Shown piece after piece: positions 13,301-28,300 of a DNA stretch of 64,000 nt; within the stretch, counting starts at the first letter, position 1, and the number at the start of each line of letters is the position of its first letter. This DNA comes from Watersipora subatra (lineage: Eukaryota; Bryozoa; Gymnolaemata; Cheilostomatida; Watersiporidae). The notes beneath the pieces were generated by a model. The model was not told the origin of the DNA, did not search any database, and saw only the letters and a list, made by a program, of their open reading frames with translations. The translations under genes were made by a program, and so were the position numbers. The stretch is taken from positions 1,054,001 to 1,118,000 of the forward strand of contig NC_088708.1 of assembly GCF_963576615.1 (NCBI RefSeq). Reading direction: 5' to 3'.

Positions 13301-16300
13301 TTTAAAAAGTAAAACCATTCAAAGTTTTCCTTTTTTTAAATGATCTATTAATCCGCAGTTAATGATCTATTAATCCGCAGTTAATGATCTATTAATCCGC
13401 AGTTAGCTTTGGCCAGCCAAAGGCAAAAGTGTAAGCCCGACTACCATTCTTTGGTTTGAAAATATTCCAATCTTCAAGTCTTTCTTGTCACGATTAATGT
13501 GCATAAACTTTGATTAGGTATAAAAACAGGATGATTTTAATAGTAATAAAACTACGTGTGTCATAGCTGAGAGGGCAACTCCAGAGCTCTAGAGCTATAA
13601 TTATGTCTCCCTATTGATGTACACTCTTATTTTTATTACGTATTAACTAGTGATAATTTACTGTACCTTTGTGCTGTTAATATTTCATTTGCCGTGACAA
13701 TCATATCTGACATGCAGGCTTCTCAGTTACGTTTGACATGTTTGTTAAGAGTCTCAATTATATTTGACATGCTGCGCAGGTGTGCCAGTCATATTTGACA
13801 TAGAAGGTAACTTACAAGAGACGATAACACCACTGACTGCAGGCAATCTGCTCGTATCTGTGGCATGGGATGTGGATGCCTATGGCAACCCTCTTATTCC
13901 TGTCACTCCTTCTTCCCAAGCCAATCCAGGGTATGCAGCACATTAATCTTGCTAATGCTTTACCCAAGTATATAAACAACTAGGTATGGTGACAAAGTGT
14001 TTTTAGGTTGTGCGCCACGAACATAGGGTTTGTCGCTCTGAAATGAATGCCTTTTAATTAGGACTGGTTGCCTTTTTAATAGTTGCTCTTTTTAGCTGCG
14101 ACTTGAACTGAGACTATAGAGTGCCTGATAGCCTGTGGTACTGAGTCTTGCAGGTCTATTGTGTGCAAGACCTAACTGTTGGATGAGCCCTTTGCTGCTC
14201 CGGCCCTGTTGCTAGGTCTACCTCAGCTTTCATCACATGTAATTTCGCTTTAGGACGGTGAAAGGAAAGGATGCAGTGGCTGAAATTGGTGCCTCGGCTA
14301 TGATGGACATGGACAAGCTTTCTAAGTGGGTAACGGAGAGTAGGATTGACCCCAATGACCCTGCCAACAGCGAGCTCATCTATTTGCTGCGGGTTTGTAT
14401 GATAAGTACACTCATATCGCGGAATATAAATACTCACCTGTAATGTCTCACTATACCTAAGGTTGTATGATAAGTACACCTATATTACAGTATATACTCA
14501 CCTGTAATGTCTCACTATACCTAAGGTTGTATAATAAGTACACTTATATTACAGTATATACTCACCTGTAATGTCTCACTATACCTAAGGTTGTCTAGAT
14601 ACTCCCCTTGAAGGTCTCTAATAGTACGAAGTTCAGCATTGTTATAATTTATGGTGTGACACCTCTAAGCATTCTTCTATCTCACTTTCAATGCCGTATA
14701 TTTTCTCAGCCTAAGGGGGGTGGAGACAACATTGGTGGTCCTGAGTATTTCCGCCTTGAGCAGCTTCAAGAAGAATTTAATTTTGCGACAGATGAGGAAA
14801 TCGCTGCTGATCAGCGACTGCGGCTGCTTGAGCTAAGAGAGAGGGAGGTAGATGAGTTTAGAAACATGAAGATGATCCCTGCCAATGCCAATGAAATACC
14901 TGCAGAGATCTTTAAAGTGAGTCAGACAAGCGTCGTTGGTTGCTATAACAACTAGTCTAATAACAGATATTTGTACCTTTGACTAGCTTCCGATTGCTGC
15001 ATTATTTACCAGTTACTAGCGGAGTGAGTTGGTATGACTGTTATAGTTGAGAAGATTGAACTAGTAGCATGCACTGAGGTACACCGACTATAAGTAGCAG
15101 GTACTGAAAGGGTTTACCTAGTAGCAGGTACTGAGAGGTTTTATCTAGTAGCAGGTGCTGAGATGGTTTAACTAGCAGCATGTGCTGAGAGGGTTTACTA
15201 GTAGCAGGTGCTGAGATGGTTTACCTAGTAGCAGGTGCTGAGAGGTTTTACCTAGCAGCAGGTGCTGAGAGGGTTTACTAGTAGCAGGTGCTGAGAGGGT
15301 TTACCTAGTAGCAGGTACTGATATGGTTTAACTAGTAGCAGGTGCTGAGATGGTTTACTAGTAGCAGGTGCTGAGAGGGTTTACCTAGTAGCAGGTGCTG
15401 AGATGGTTTACTAGTAGCAGGTGCTGAGAGGGTTTACCTAGTAGCAGGTGCTGAGATGGTTTACTAGTAGCAGGTGCTGAGAGGGTTTACCTAGTAGCGG
15501 GTGCGGAGAACTTTCACGTAGTAGCAGGCGAAAGTATCTGTATTTGTCTACCCTGTCTTTAGTACCTAGGAGTTGTCTACCCTGTCTTTTGTACCTAGGA
15601 GTTGTCTACCCTGTCTTTTGTACCTAGGAGTATAACAATAGAATGCATAAAGAAGAAGAGGAAAAGAAGGTGGAAGGAGACACGCACAGGGCCAAGGTGA
15701 CACGGTTCATGCAGCGGGTACGAGAGCAGGTGCTTGAAAGAAAAAGACTTGCTGCCCATCAAAAAAGTCTCCAGGAAATAGTGATAGAGGAGAGCGTGCC
15801 TAACATTGCGTATGTGCTCCTGTGTATCTCACTAGTATTTCTCCATTCAGTAATTATGAAGTTTGTTCCGCATTAGAGAGTGTTCTACCTTATTATTTAG
15901 GACTGTTGTACTCAACCTCGGCCACAAGTTGGCACCAAGAAGGCCTCTCAGGCCGCGTAGGAAAGAAAGGAAGACGGTTAGCGGTCAAAATCTGGTAGAC
16001 AGGGAAGTGAAGCTGATGGTTAATATAACGCGTGCCTATGATGTACCCTGTCGGGTTCCTGACAGCAACACGCCATCCGCTGACAAGGGGTTAGTTATCC
16101 AGTTTCCTATCTGCCTAGATGAGTGTTGTCATTTATGATTTTCATCTCCGTTGTGGAAAAACTAGCTGCGCTTACTATCTCCTACGATTTCAAATTGCAA
16201 TTAATGTCTAGAAGTTTAGCCATAACTCTTTAGTACTGACTCTCAATCATAGAGATGAATTTGCACCATAGAGTAAACATTGCCATAGAGTAAACATAGA

Positions 16301-19300
16301 GTACAACCTTGCCATACCGGTTGCAGGCTGTTGAAAGTCAGACCAATCTTCGAAGTCATGTTCCAAAAAAAGAAGAAAACAACATCAGTGGCAGCAGGGC
16401 CAAATCCAAGCTGGAATGAGGAGCTCAACCTTCCTTTTAGGTACTGTTTAGCAAGAGTCACTCCTAGACTATATATATCAGTCATTTGAATTTCAAGGTA
16501 ATGAAAACATACAACAAAAAGCATTTGTATAAAGATGGTTAAATTCCTCTAGGAGCGGCCGTTAAAATCTCGTGGTTTGTATTACTATTTAATGGCAGTA
16601 CAAAAACAAGTTACAAGATAAACAATGTTTTATAAAAAATTGAAACCTTATCGCCTTGTTTAATCTGATTGAAAAAGTTCTTTAAAAATTTAATTACTAC
16701 AATATCTATTAAAATTTAAAATTTCATCTCAAGTTTATTTTATACAATCAATAAACAAATAGTACACAAGTAATTGTGGAGTTGCTCACCCACTCTGCTC
16801 TTTTTTAATGGAAATAGAAATAACAATTTTCCATTAAAGTTAGTACTAAATCCGTCATCACGTTCTGAAAGTATCTCAGTTTAACATTGCCAAGTATAAT
16901 TTGCTAGAAACTGCTACTCAATGTATTGATAATTTGTAGTTAGAATAATAGGGCAGAATCGTGTCTGAGCTGAACATAATGATTCTAGATGTAATCGTAA
17001 GGATGCAGTCAAACATAGACATCGAAGTTAATCTATTACCGTATTCACTTCTTACGTCAAAACTATTGTATGTTAGAGCAAAATATTCTTTTAAGGCTAT
17101 ATTGTATTCTGTTTAATTTGTTCAACAGCCATGAACATATTGAGAAATATTTAATACAAACACATTACATAAAACTATACAAAAACCAACATTGGGTGTA
17201 AATTTATGTAAAAACTGAATTATTATAGCAGCAATCAGTAAGAGGAGGTTTTTATGGCCACTTCTCTCTAGGGGCATGTGAACAAAATTTCAGGCAGTTT
17301 AATATATGGGTTCAGTGGTAGAGCAAAATCTCATTCACACTGGTCGTCATTTATGAACGTTTGATAACTACAAAAAGAAAATGCATTTGTATGAAAATAA
17401 TTTAGTTCAGGTGCCGGCTCAGTGATTAGCAATTATAAGATTACCAACATAAAGATGTGGTTGCGTCAAATTTGCGTTGATCTTAAAAGAAAGCATTTTT
17501 TTTCTCTATCTGTTGATATGTTGTTTGTTGTGTTACGCGATCTCATTGCCAAGATATTTGAAGATTAAATTCGAAAAAGTCTGATCGCGATAAAAACGCT
17601 CAGGCCACCAAAACGTGCCCAGACTTGCCCAAAATGATGTCACGCGTTATACAACCTGTCTCTATCTCTCGTATTCACATCGGCTATTTGCGATAAAAGT
17701 CTAGTCTTACGCGGCTCTATTGGCGTATATCTTATTTTGTATTTGCTCATGTTGGCTAGAATAAAATTTTAAATCCAGCTACAGATGCATTATTATGAAT
17801 GTTTCAAAGGCCTCAAATAACGAAAATTGAAAATTTGTTCTACTCACTTTCTCCAAATGTTGTGTAAACATTTGGGTACCGACTACCAATTCTACCGGTC
17901 TGCGGTAATTCTGTCAAGCTAACTATGTAGAACGAGGTCTTTGTATTAGCACAGTTCCGCAGCTACCCATACTAACGATATACAGCCTCCCATAAGTCCC
18001 GCCCACATTATGTCCGTCGCCTATTCTTGGGGCGGGGCTGTATATCATTGCCTACACTGTCTACGTACTAGTTTCTTACTAGTAGTATTCTTACCGAATA
18101 CTACCGAAATGAAATAAGCAAGCCGTGTCTTTAAAGAGAATATAGATAGGGATAGAGTTTTAAGGATGAGAAGTCTGCTGCAAACTGGATTTGAACTCAC
18201 ATTCTCCAGCTCTGCCGACATCGTATACCATATCCAATTCACTACAATATTCTGCAAATCATGTTTTGCATTATCTTCAACAATATTATTTTATTATATA
18301 ATTTTTACAAGCAAAAATATTTTCATCTTGGCATAAAGCTTTTATTAAAAATATTCATCAAGTCATGGCCACTCACATAGTTTTAGCTGATACAATAAGA
18401 CAAATTCATCTACTGCAACAAACTCAAACAAAACATCATGGTTTATGCAGCACACATTCAAGTGTCTCTTTCCCCTTTATGGCAGTTTCCACACTGACAA
18501 AGCTTCTTCAGCTGGTGGGACGGCATAAACATTCTGTAATCAGTAAAACAAATGCAATAAATATATATCATTCATAGATATGTCATTCTAAAGTGTATCT
18601 ATTGACAGCTTCCAAATTGGGAGTTAAATAGATTGCGAGTGTAATTTTAAAAACGAATAAACGTTTAACAAAGGCACAAGTACGCCAAGCCAACGATTCG
18701 AAGCTTTGGTTCTGGAAATTAAAAATTTGCCTTGATCGATCGATTTTCTTCACTTTCTACAAATGAAAAGTGAACATCTAATGTCAAATCATAAATCTAA
18801 TTTACTAGATAAAGATGCCACAGAAAATTTGAAGCGAATGTAGCTAGGTGAACCGACAAAAAAATATAAAACGATGATTAGTGATAGCAAAAAGTTACAA
18901 TTTTATTAATTAGTACATGTATTAATGAGTACTAAAATATTACCTTAAGTATATTCATCAATCTAAGCCATTGTATAGCTAGATGCTAAAGATTAAAAAG
19001 AAGCCGTCAAGAACTTACTGTACATACGTATCTCGCACGCGCAGGAAATTACATTTTAGCCTCAAACAGGGAAATATAATCTGAATGTAAACTCAACAGG
19101 AAACTCTATAGGAGACTCAAAGTAAAAGATAAATTTACCTCCATTCTCCGAGCTTCCTCCGTAGAACTTTAACTACCTGATGCCAAGAAAACTCGGAGTC
19201 ACCTTCGCAGTAACTTTACAGCAATTTTACAATAACATTATTACATGTATGTTGTTCGCCAATCAAACGTGTCGATCGAGTAATTCATTAAAGTAACGAT

Positions 19301-22300
19301 GTTAATTAATTTAGTAAATATTGATGTCCATGCGATTTAATAATAGAGTAAAATCCCTAAATTTGAGATCACAGACAACACGTTTTACGAGTGATAACAT
19401 TTATTACGGCCTATATAAAAATTTCGCGCCGATGATTGGCTAAGGGAGCGACCTCATATTTATCGCTCGTGGTTTCTTTTCAGATATATTGCTTGTGACG
19501 TCACGAAAGAAGCACCCGCTAGAACGTGAGCTTTTTAAAAGAGGGCCTCATTCAAACGCATATATCTCTGGACAGGGTTGGTCTACAAAGACAAAAATGG
19601 CATCAAATTGTAGCTGATGTTTTAGCCTTTTATGGGTCTTAGTTTCATTAAATCGAATTTTTTGACGCAACCACATCTATAAACCCTTCTAAAGACTGAT
19701 TATCATTGGTAGCTATTTACTCACAAAAAGGCGAATGATGTTAACGTAAATGTTTGACCAAGCCAACTATTTCCCTCTGTATCCCACTTTACGTGTGAAC
19801 TGCAGCCAATGTAAACCAGGCTTGAGCAATAGAAATATGGGGCAAAACTTATAAAATTACACTAGATATTGTTTGAATTATCTTCATTTATATGTTTTTA
19901 ATATTTTTACGTTTTTTTAATTTCATACCAACTCTTTTTTATTTGAACTTGCAAAACCATGACGTTTCAAAAAATTTCAAATGTATGTTGAAAATTACTC
20001 CATATTTTAAGAGAAATACATGCTTGAAATCTACAGTCACGCCTCGAAAGATTAGTATGTGAGGTGATCTGCATCTTTAATAGATGATAACAGTTGCTAG
20101 TGCCTTGTTATACGAGTTATATATTGTATATATTGTCCATTATTTGTCTTGTCAATTATATCTTGTCTATTTTAGAGCTCCCAATAATGACTACTCATCA
20201 GTCAGCTTGCAGACTGTCAGAGACTCTGTACACATCAATTTGTTTGACCAATATGTGACGGATGTACTTCAGGATGACAGACGTAGAGGGCGTGAGGAAC
20301 ACACGCGCCTAGATAAAAAGTGGCTGGGTGGTATTCAAATACCATTTGCAACTTTGTACGCTAATGGTATTGTAAGTGTTTTTACGTTGGCTATTAAATC
20401 AATGACATCTACAAAAACGATTTGCTATGTAAAGAGTTTTTTTTACCTTTGAAGAACACTTGTTTATTGACTCAAATCTACCATACTTTCATTTCGAGCT
20501 GTTCAAAATGTATTTGGAGTTAATGATTATCTTCTCATGCATATCCATATGCCCAATAGCATATCAATCATATATATATCATAGTATAACAATCATATGC
20601 CCATATGATTGTAAGAAACTCAATCATAGCTTTTTGATCGACTGAATGAGACAGGCGCAGTGTAACAAATTTAATTGGTTGTCAGATTGAGGGAGCATTT
20701 AGACTTGACTCCCCCGCAGTCTTGCTGGGATACACTAGGGATACCGGCAAGAGGAAAGGCACAGATGATGCCGTACCCACTCATACATATGTCAACCTGT
20801 TCATCACTATAGAACCGTCTCTTGGAGTTGCTCCAGATCATAAGGAAACTGTAAGTTGTCTTAGCCTTGCTGAATGCTCTGTAAACTTTTGCCTCATATG
20901 CTGATGTCTGACTCATATGTTCATGACTAACTCGTATATCGATGTCTAACTCATACGCTGATGTCTGACTCATATGTTGATGACTAACTCGTATATCGAT
21001 GTCTAACTCATACGCTGATGTCTGACTCATATGTTGATGACTAACTCGTATATCGATGTCTAACTCATACGCTGATGTCTGACTCATATGTTGATGACTA
21101 ACTCGTATATCGATGTCTAACTCATATGCTGATGTCTAACTCATATATCGATGTCTAACTCATATGCTGATGTCTAACTCGTATATCGATGTCTGACTCA
21201 TATACCGATGTCTGACTTGTCTCATAGTACTAATTTTGTGTAAACTTTTGGGCTAGCTTCACGTCAAGTATCCCTCATTAGTTCCAAATGAGGGATACTT
21301 GACGTGATTGTTAGTCACTTATTAGTTCCAAATGTTTTATTCCGATGTCAACCATTCATTCATTTTTGTAGATGTATCGTAGGTCGGCAATTTGAACAAA
21401 TGTATTATTGTATCCTGGTTCCACCTTGGCTCTGTTTTCTTTCACAATCACAGCATAGTAATTTCTATGCAGTTTGAAAGTAATGAATCAGAAGAGCTAC
21501 TGGATGCTGCAGCCAAGTACATGGGGATAGTGGAAAAGGCCTTCCCCTCAAGAGCCTACACGACCGCGGTCATAGACATCAATGGCAAAAATGTCTTCAT
21601 CACCAAATACTTCAAAGCTCTTGCTCCTCCCAGTGCAGTCCTTGCGCTCTCCAATGATAAAGAATCACAGATGGTACGGGGCATGTCAAGCGGTGTGGCA
21701 TGTCAAGCAGTGTGGCATGTCAGGCAGTGTGGCATGTCAGGCAGTGTGACATGTCAGGCAGTGGGGAATGTCAAGCAGTGTGGCATGTCAGGCAGTGTGG
21801 CATGTCAGACAGTGTGGCGTGTCCGGCAGTGTGGCATGTCAGGCAGGGTGGCCTGTCAGGAAGTGTGGCATGCTAGGCAGTGTGCATGTCAGGCAGTGTG
21901 GAATGCCAAGCTGTGTGGAATGTTGAGGAGCACGATCGCTCTGTTATAATTTTTTAGCCTGGCAGTGCAGGTGAAATTGCAGAGGTGAACAGCAAAGCTA
22001 GTCATTGCATTTGTTAAACATTGTAAAGTATAAATTTATTTAGTGGTTGTTCTCTAGCCATTTCTTATTGTCTAGGCTGGTATGATTGAGTGGTGAGCCC
22101 GGACAGGATTTGTGAATGTAAGACTATGTTGAGGTATAAATATAAAGGATGATATAGGTTAATACTAAGGTAAAAATATAGAGAACTTCAAGCTGTTTGG
22201 GTAAAGAATATACATGTAAATGTTGTGTAGATCTGATGTCAAATATCCTGTTGTAGGCACACGTTGCTCGTTACGTATCGCTAATTCCCTATATTTCGGA

Positions 22301-25300
22301 CTCCGTCACTTTCCCTGGAATGTGTGACCTTTGGAGCACCTGCGATGTGAGTCTCCTTTGAGTTCTATCATAACATTTCATATAAAATTCTCTAGCGCAG
22401 TAGACACTCCTCTTACATAAATTCAACTTAACGTAAAGAAATTATGGGAAGTTTTTGCGTCGTAATATGTAAAAAATTCCATATAATGTCAAGCGACAAA
22501 CCAGTGCAAGTTCTACTCAAATTCGATTTGAAAACCGAGAATCTCATAGTTGATTTTTTTTAAAATGTGTGAAGGCAATGAAATCCTATATTTACATTAG
22601 TTCCTATTCACATTAGTTCATATCTACAGTACTTCTATATATATAACTCTCAAAGTTTGTCTGTCCGGATGGCTGCCTGTTCAGCTATAGCTATTAAAAT
22701 GTTGGAATGAAAAGCTCTCTGCATGCTGAATTTGAGCTCACAGAGATTGCAACCGCAAGTTTCAAACAACGCATTTAAATGCTGAAATATACAGTCCTTG
22801 GCGTTCTATTACCCTTATCACATACCATATACCGTATGCACACACCAAATGTGCACTTGTGATTATTACTAATATTACCTTTTGCATTTGTTATTTTTTT
22901 AAATTGTTTAAAACTAACGTTGTTGCTGTTATTTCCTGTTCGTTTAATTTGCAATTTTTAACTTTGGTGTTTCAATTTCAAATGTGCCGTTACACTTCTA
23001 TTCACGATAAGGTTCGATTGCTAAATCGGTAAAGACTAATACTTTTTACGCAGACAATTGTATTATCTCAAGTAGAAATAGCCTCTACATTCCCTCTCCG
23101 TTTGGTCAGACAAAGTACCAGACAAAGACATATCTGGTACTTTGTCTGTCCGGTATCTCATTTTTACATCTGTACCAGTATTGAGAAGTACCAGTACCGC
23201 CATATTTAAAGTTTTTATGAATAGCTTCTGCTGGAGCAGGAACCTTTTTTATACACACATTTTCTATGCAAAAATTATTATTATTAATTCAACATACTCA
23301 GGATTTTTATTTTATTTTCTCAGTTCGTATTAATCTTATTATTACTAAATTAATTTTATCGAATCTTTTATTGTAATCGTAGCAAAGCCGACTTAATTTA
23401 GCTATTACTTGCTAATTATTTCACATTTACATTTATACACTTTTATAGTTGTTTTATTTTGTTTCTTAATTTATTTTGTTTGTAAGTTACAGTTGTTTGA
23501 CAAAGTTTGAAAACCTTTACAATTGTTTTATTTTTTCTCAACTTATTTCAACTGCACAAAACACTTTTCCCATGATATGAAGTTTGACAGTTAAAATTGT
23601 ATGGTGTATTGCCCAACAATGACTAACACATGCATGGACAATGCATTGCTGACACATTGGCTACACAAACAACACATTATCCATTGCGTGTAACGATGTA
23701 CAGTATATACAGTACCAAAAGTATCTGTTGGTGCTGTTTTCTTAGAGCCAACTCTTCCCGGTAAACTATATCTAGTGTTGTTGGTATATTATATAGTTTT
23801 CAACAGTTTTCATTATTTCATACGTGATTGAGCTGCTACCTCAAACACAGTCCTTTAATTTTCTGTAAAATTATGGTGAAGCAGCGTCATCTTGGAGTTT
23901 TCTTACAATGTATTTGGATCAGTTGACTTATTGCATAATATTTTATTGTTACCTATTCATCGCTCTATGGCGCCCATGCTGTAGCCCTGTTGGATGCTGT
24001 AATACTATTGGATAATTGGACTATTTTAGCAATTCTTGCAAATGTTTGCTGGTGATGAAGAAGAGCACGCTGTACTATTAACTAATTATTTCCTTCACCT
24101 TGAACAAGATGCTTACCTTTGTATAGGTCAGTTTTACTTACTCTTGCTTGCATATGATAGTAATACTACCTTGTATATGATAGTAATACTACCTTGTATG
24201 TGATAGCAATGATATACAGCCCCCATAAGGATAGGCGACTGGCATCATTTGGGCGGAGCTGAATGATCGAGTTCTGTTGGGATGAACCCGAACACGGCAC
24301 CCGAACAAACAAATATGCTGAATAAAGCACCTTGTAAATTTACAAATATTATGAACAATAGTGGTTATTTTACTGATCTGTTAGTTTCATGTTGTTGTCA
24401 AATAAATATAGTTGCCCAATATTATCACCGTTATGATCAGTCAGTTGCCGTTCACAATCATTCACGATATTAATAGTCGCAATCGTAAGATAGCCCAAAT
24501 TCGGTTTTATATTTAGATTTTGAGTATGAAAACTGCACTCCACAGCTTTGCCTGCTGTCCCATCTTATGGGCCAGGTAAAACAATGTGACAACAATGAAA
24601 GACTTTGTCATTTTATATTAGGGGTGGCTAAATATCAATCAAAAACTAGGAATAAAATGCCGTTGTTCTGGTGATTTTGGGTAAATTATATTCAACTTTA
24701 AGCATATACTACAACACTTACCAATTTCAAAATTAGTAAATGTAGATAATTTGGAATGTTTTATACTCCATGGATTCATTTTTTTAGTTAGGTGTTACCC
24801 CTACATTGTAGAAATTCAAGATTTACTATTGTGAATTACGGGGCCTACTGACTGAATGAGCTAATAACACGATAACAGCGAGTCATGTTTCCCAAAACCT
24901 AACACGGCAACGATAGTAATACTACCTTGTATATGGTAGTAATACTACTTTGTGTATGATAGTAATACTACCTTGTATATGGTAGTAATACTACCTTGTA
25001 TATGGTAGTAATACTACCTTGTATATGGTAGTAATACTACCTTGTATATGGTAGTAATACTACTTTGTGTATGATAGTAATACTACCTTGTACATGATAG
25101 TAATACTACCTTGTATATGGTAGTAATACTACTTTGTGTATGATAGTAATACTACCTTGTACATGATAGTAATACTACCTTGTATATGATAGCAATACTA
25201 CCTTGTATATGATAGTAATATACCTTGTGTATGATAGCAATACTACCTTGTATATGATAGTAATACTACTTCCAGGTATGGCTATCCCAGAAGGCATCAC

Positions 25301-28300
25301 CGCCTACACGCTCGTCATGGATGGAAAGAAGACTTGGGTATGGAATGCAATGAAAGGGGAAAGGTACTCGGTGCAGGACACCTTCTGTCCCCTAGTCAGT
25401 GTTGCCTGTTTGATCAACAACAAGAATGTAAGATATAGATAGATAGAAATAGATATACTACTAGATATGCCACAGCTCATGTAATCCTCATCAATACATC
25501 AATGCTTTCTTATTTCCTCATCATTTTCATCTCTGTCACCCGAACACTTCATACACACACACACACTAATCCCATCTTTCCTGCTAACCACCTTTTGGCT
25601 AGCTTTTACAATATTTTTTCAGTTTGTATTATGAGCTTATCCACCCAATAGCTACCTATTCTAGTTGACTCGCCAGCAATGGTCAGTTGTGATGGCTTTA
25701 TGAGTCATTCTTATCATATCTTTCCATAGATTATCTACCGGTATTTAAGATTAGAATTAAGTCATTAATCTGTTACACTGTATTGGATCACAATGATTTG
25801 TAGCGATTACCGCTGAGCTATGCATTGTGAATGACACTCAGCGTTTTTATTTAGCCTAATTTTTTTCAAAAGCGTCGCGCCATTTTAATACTGTTTGTCT
25901 TGAGGGAAATAAGGCAATGGATCAATTATAGTCCATGTAAAAGCATTAATCCCCACTCATTGTTTATATGATGTGTGATTGCTGACCATTCCTGGTCCAT
26001 CCAACCTGGTTTACTCGTCTCATGATACAACTTTTCTAGTGTGTCGAATTCAAATTTACTGACGTATGTATTATCTGTTCAAATATTTCACATATTCCTC
26101 GGACTATACACATAAATCAAATTGCTAAAGACTTAACTAGTTTTGTACTAGTCCAACAACATGATTGAATTTAATGAAAACCTTTTTATCTTCTGTATTT
26201 GTTTATAAGTTTTTAGTTGATTAATACAAGTACTAATGTTATCTTATAGTCAGCTGATTGGTAGAAGTACTAATTTTATCTTATACTCAACTGATTGGTA
26301 GAAGTACTAATGTTATCTTATACTCAACTGATTGGTAGAAGTACTAATGTTATCTCATAGTCAACTGATTGGTAGAAGTGCTAAATATGTTTATTCAACC
26401 ATATTTCAGATATGGTCCAACATGCAGAAGTTTGATAGGCCGAATCGAATGCAGTTTAATCTTAGTGACACCAAAGCTTGGCGACCATTTTTCACCACGA
26501 GTTTCCCCGAACCAGGTCTTCCTACTGTTCAGGTAGGAGACTAGTTGTCATATCAGCAAGTGTATGCTCTTGTACCAGGAAGTGTATGTTCTGTTTCGCT
26601 GCTCTATCAGTTACTCTTATCAGTTACTCTATCAGTGACTCAATCAGTTGTTGTATCAGTTAAAGTATCAGTGGCTCTATCAGGTAGAGTATTAGTTACT
26701 TTTATCAGCTGCTCCATCAATTATTGTATCAGTTACTCTATCAGTTACTCTATCAGTTATTGATACAGTAACTGATAGAGTAACTGACACAATAACTAAT
26801 ACTGAATTCAACAGTATTTTGATTTCAGAATAGAAACAGATAAGTGGACCCTTTTCTTCTGTATGATTGCAGCCTGAGCAGCTAATCTACTTTGACACAG
26901 AGCCAGATGATGTGAGGGACAAACAGGAACGCCTCGAGCAGTACCTTAGGGACAAGTTTGAGAAGAGTTGGCGACCAAGTGATGTAACAAGATGGAGTCG
27001 AAATAACATGCAAACTTTCCGTAATCTTCTCAAAGAGTAAATAATCATTTTTTTTACTAACTGACTTGCCATAATATGTATGAAAAAAGCACCTTGTGAA
27101 CCACTATTGTAGTATAAAAAACTAGCTCACTACAAGATGCCACAAAATAATAAGAGTCGTCTTTCCTATTAAATGCAAGTGCAACTCCAAAAATAATTGC
27201 AATTTAAAATAGCGTAAAGTTGCTTTTCTAACATGTAGATATCAATTTAAACAACAATTTTTATAGTAGAAGTTTATCTCTTATTTAAGTTGAGTAAAGA
27301 CACAGTTCTTCTCATCAAATGTTTTATGTACATCCGAGGGTTAGTAGTAGTGCTACTAAAATACCCCTGCAGAGAATCATGGGTTAAGAGGTAGTTTTTG
27401 TTTGGCTGTTTTTATTTTCTGATGCTGACCTTTATGATATCGGGCAACTTCTAACAATTCCCGAGCTCAAATAAACGCTGATTATGAAGAAGGGTTGACA
27501 ACTCTTCTTCTATTATCAAATAATTAAACTCAGGTGAGTTGATTTGTTGCTAGACCTAGTTACTAGCAAGTTAGCCTCCCCTTTTGTGCATCCAGTAGAT
27601 TATCATTGCTTCATAGTTTGTGGAGCCTGCTGCCCTACCTTCTTTCCTTTTATTAAGGTTTGATGGTTTATTATAACCTTTATTTAACCCTTTATAGTAT
27701 ATTAGGACATATTTGAATGGAAGATAGAATAAATATGGTTTATTTGTAATGTTGAACTAGTTGTGATTATTTAAGAGTAAAAGTAATTTGTGTCTTTGGT
27801 TTGGTTGTCATTGGTTGTTTGTTACAGTTTATAATTATAATTTGGTAGAAATGTACTGTATATAATTATAATTTGGGAGAGACATACCATATATAATTAT
27901 AATTTGGTAGAGACATAACGTATATAATTATAATTTGGTAGAGATGTAACATATATAATTATAATTTGGTAGAGACATACCATATATAATTATAATTTGG
28001 TAGTGACGTACCGTATATTGCTTTGCAGAAGAACCTCAATTTGAAATAAGAAAGGAGTTGATAGTAGTAGCTAGGCAGCAAGTAATAAAAATTAGACCAC
28101 TCAAAGCACTCTCATTGTTACTCTGACATGATATTTTGTTGAAAAATATTACAACATTAGGTAACCATAGTGAAACAGGTATTTTGTGCTTAGCCATGTC
28201 TATGTTCATAGAATTATAATATTTTTCAAAGTTTGTGTATTTGTTATTGTATATGTCCAGCTATAACGATTTTAATATCTTGGAATAAAGAATCCGTAAA

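Noticed and set aside
14156-14479. Minus-strand 107-codon frame
   Set aside because: Shadow of CC2D2A exon 14254-14392.
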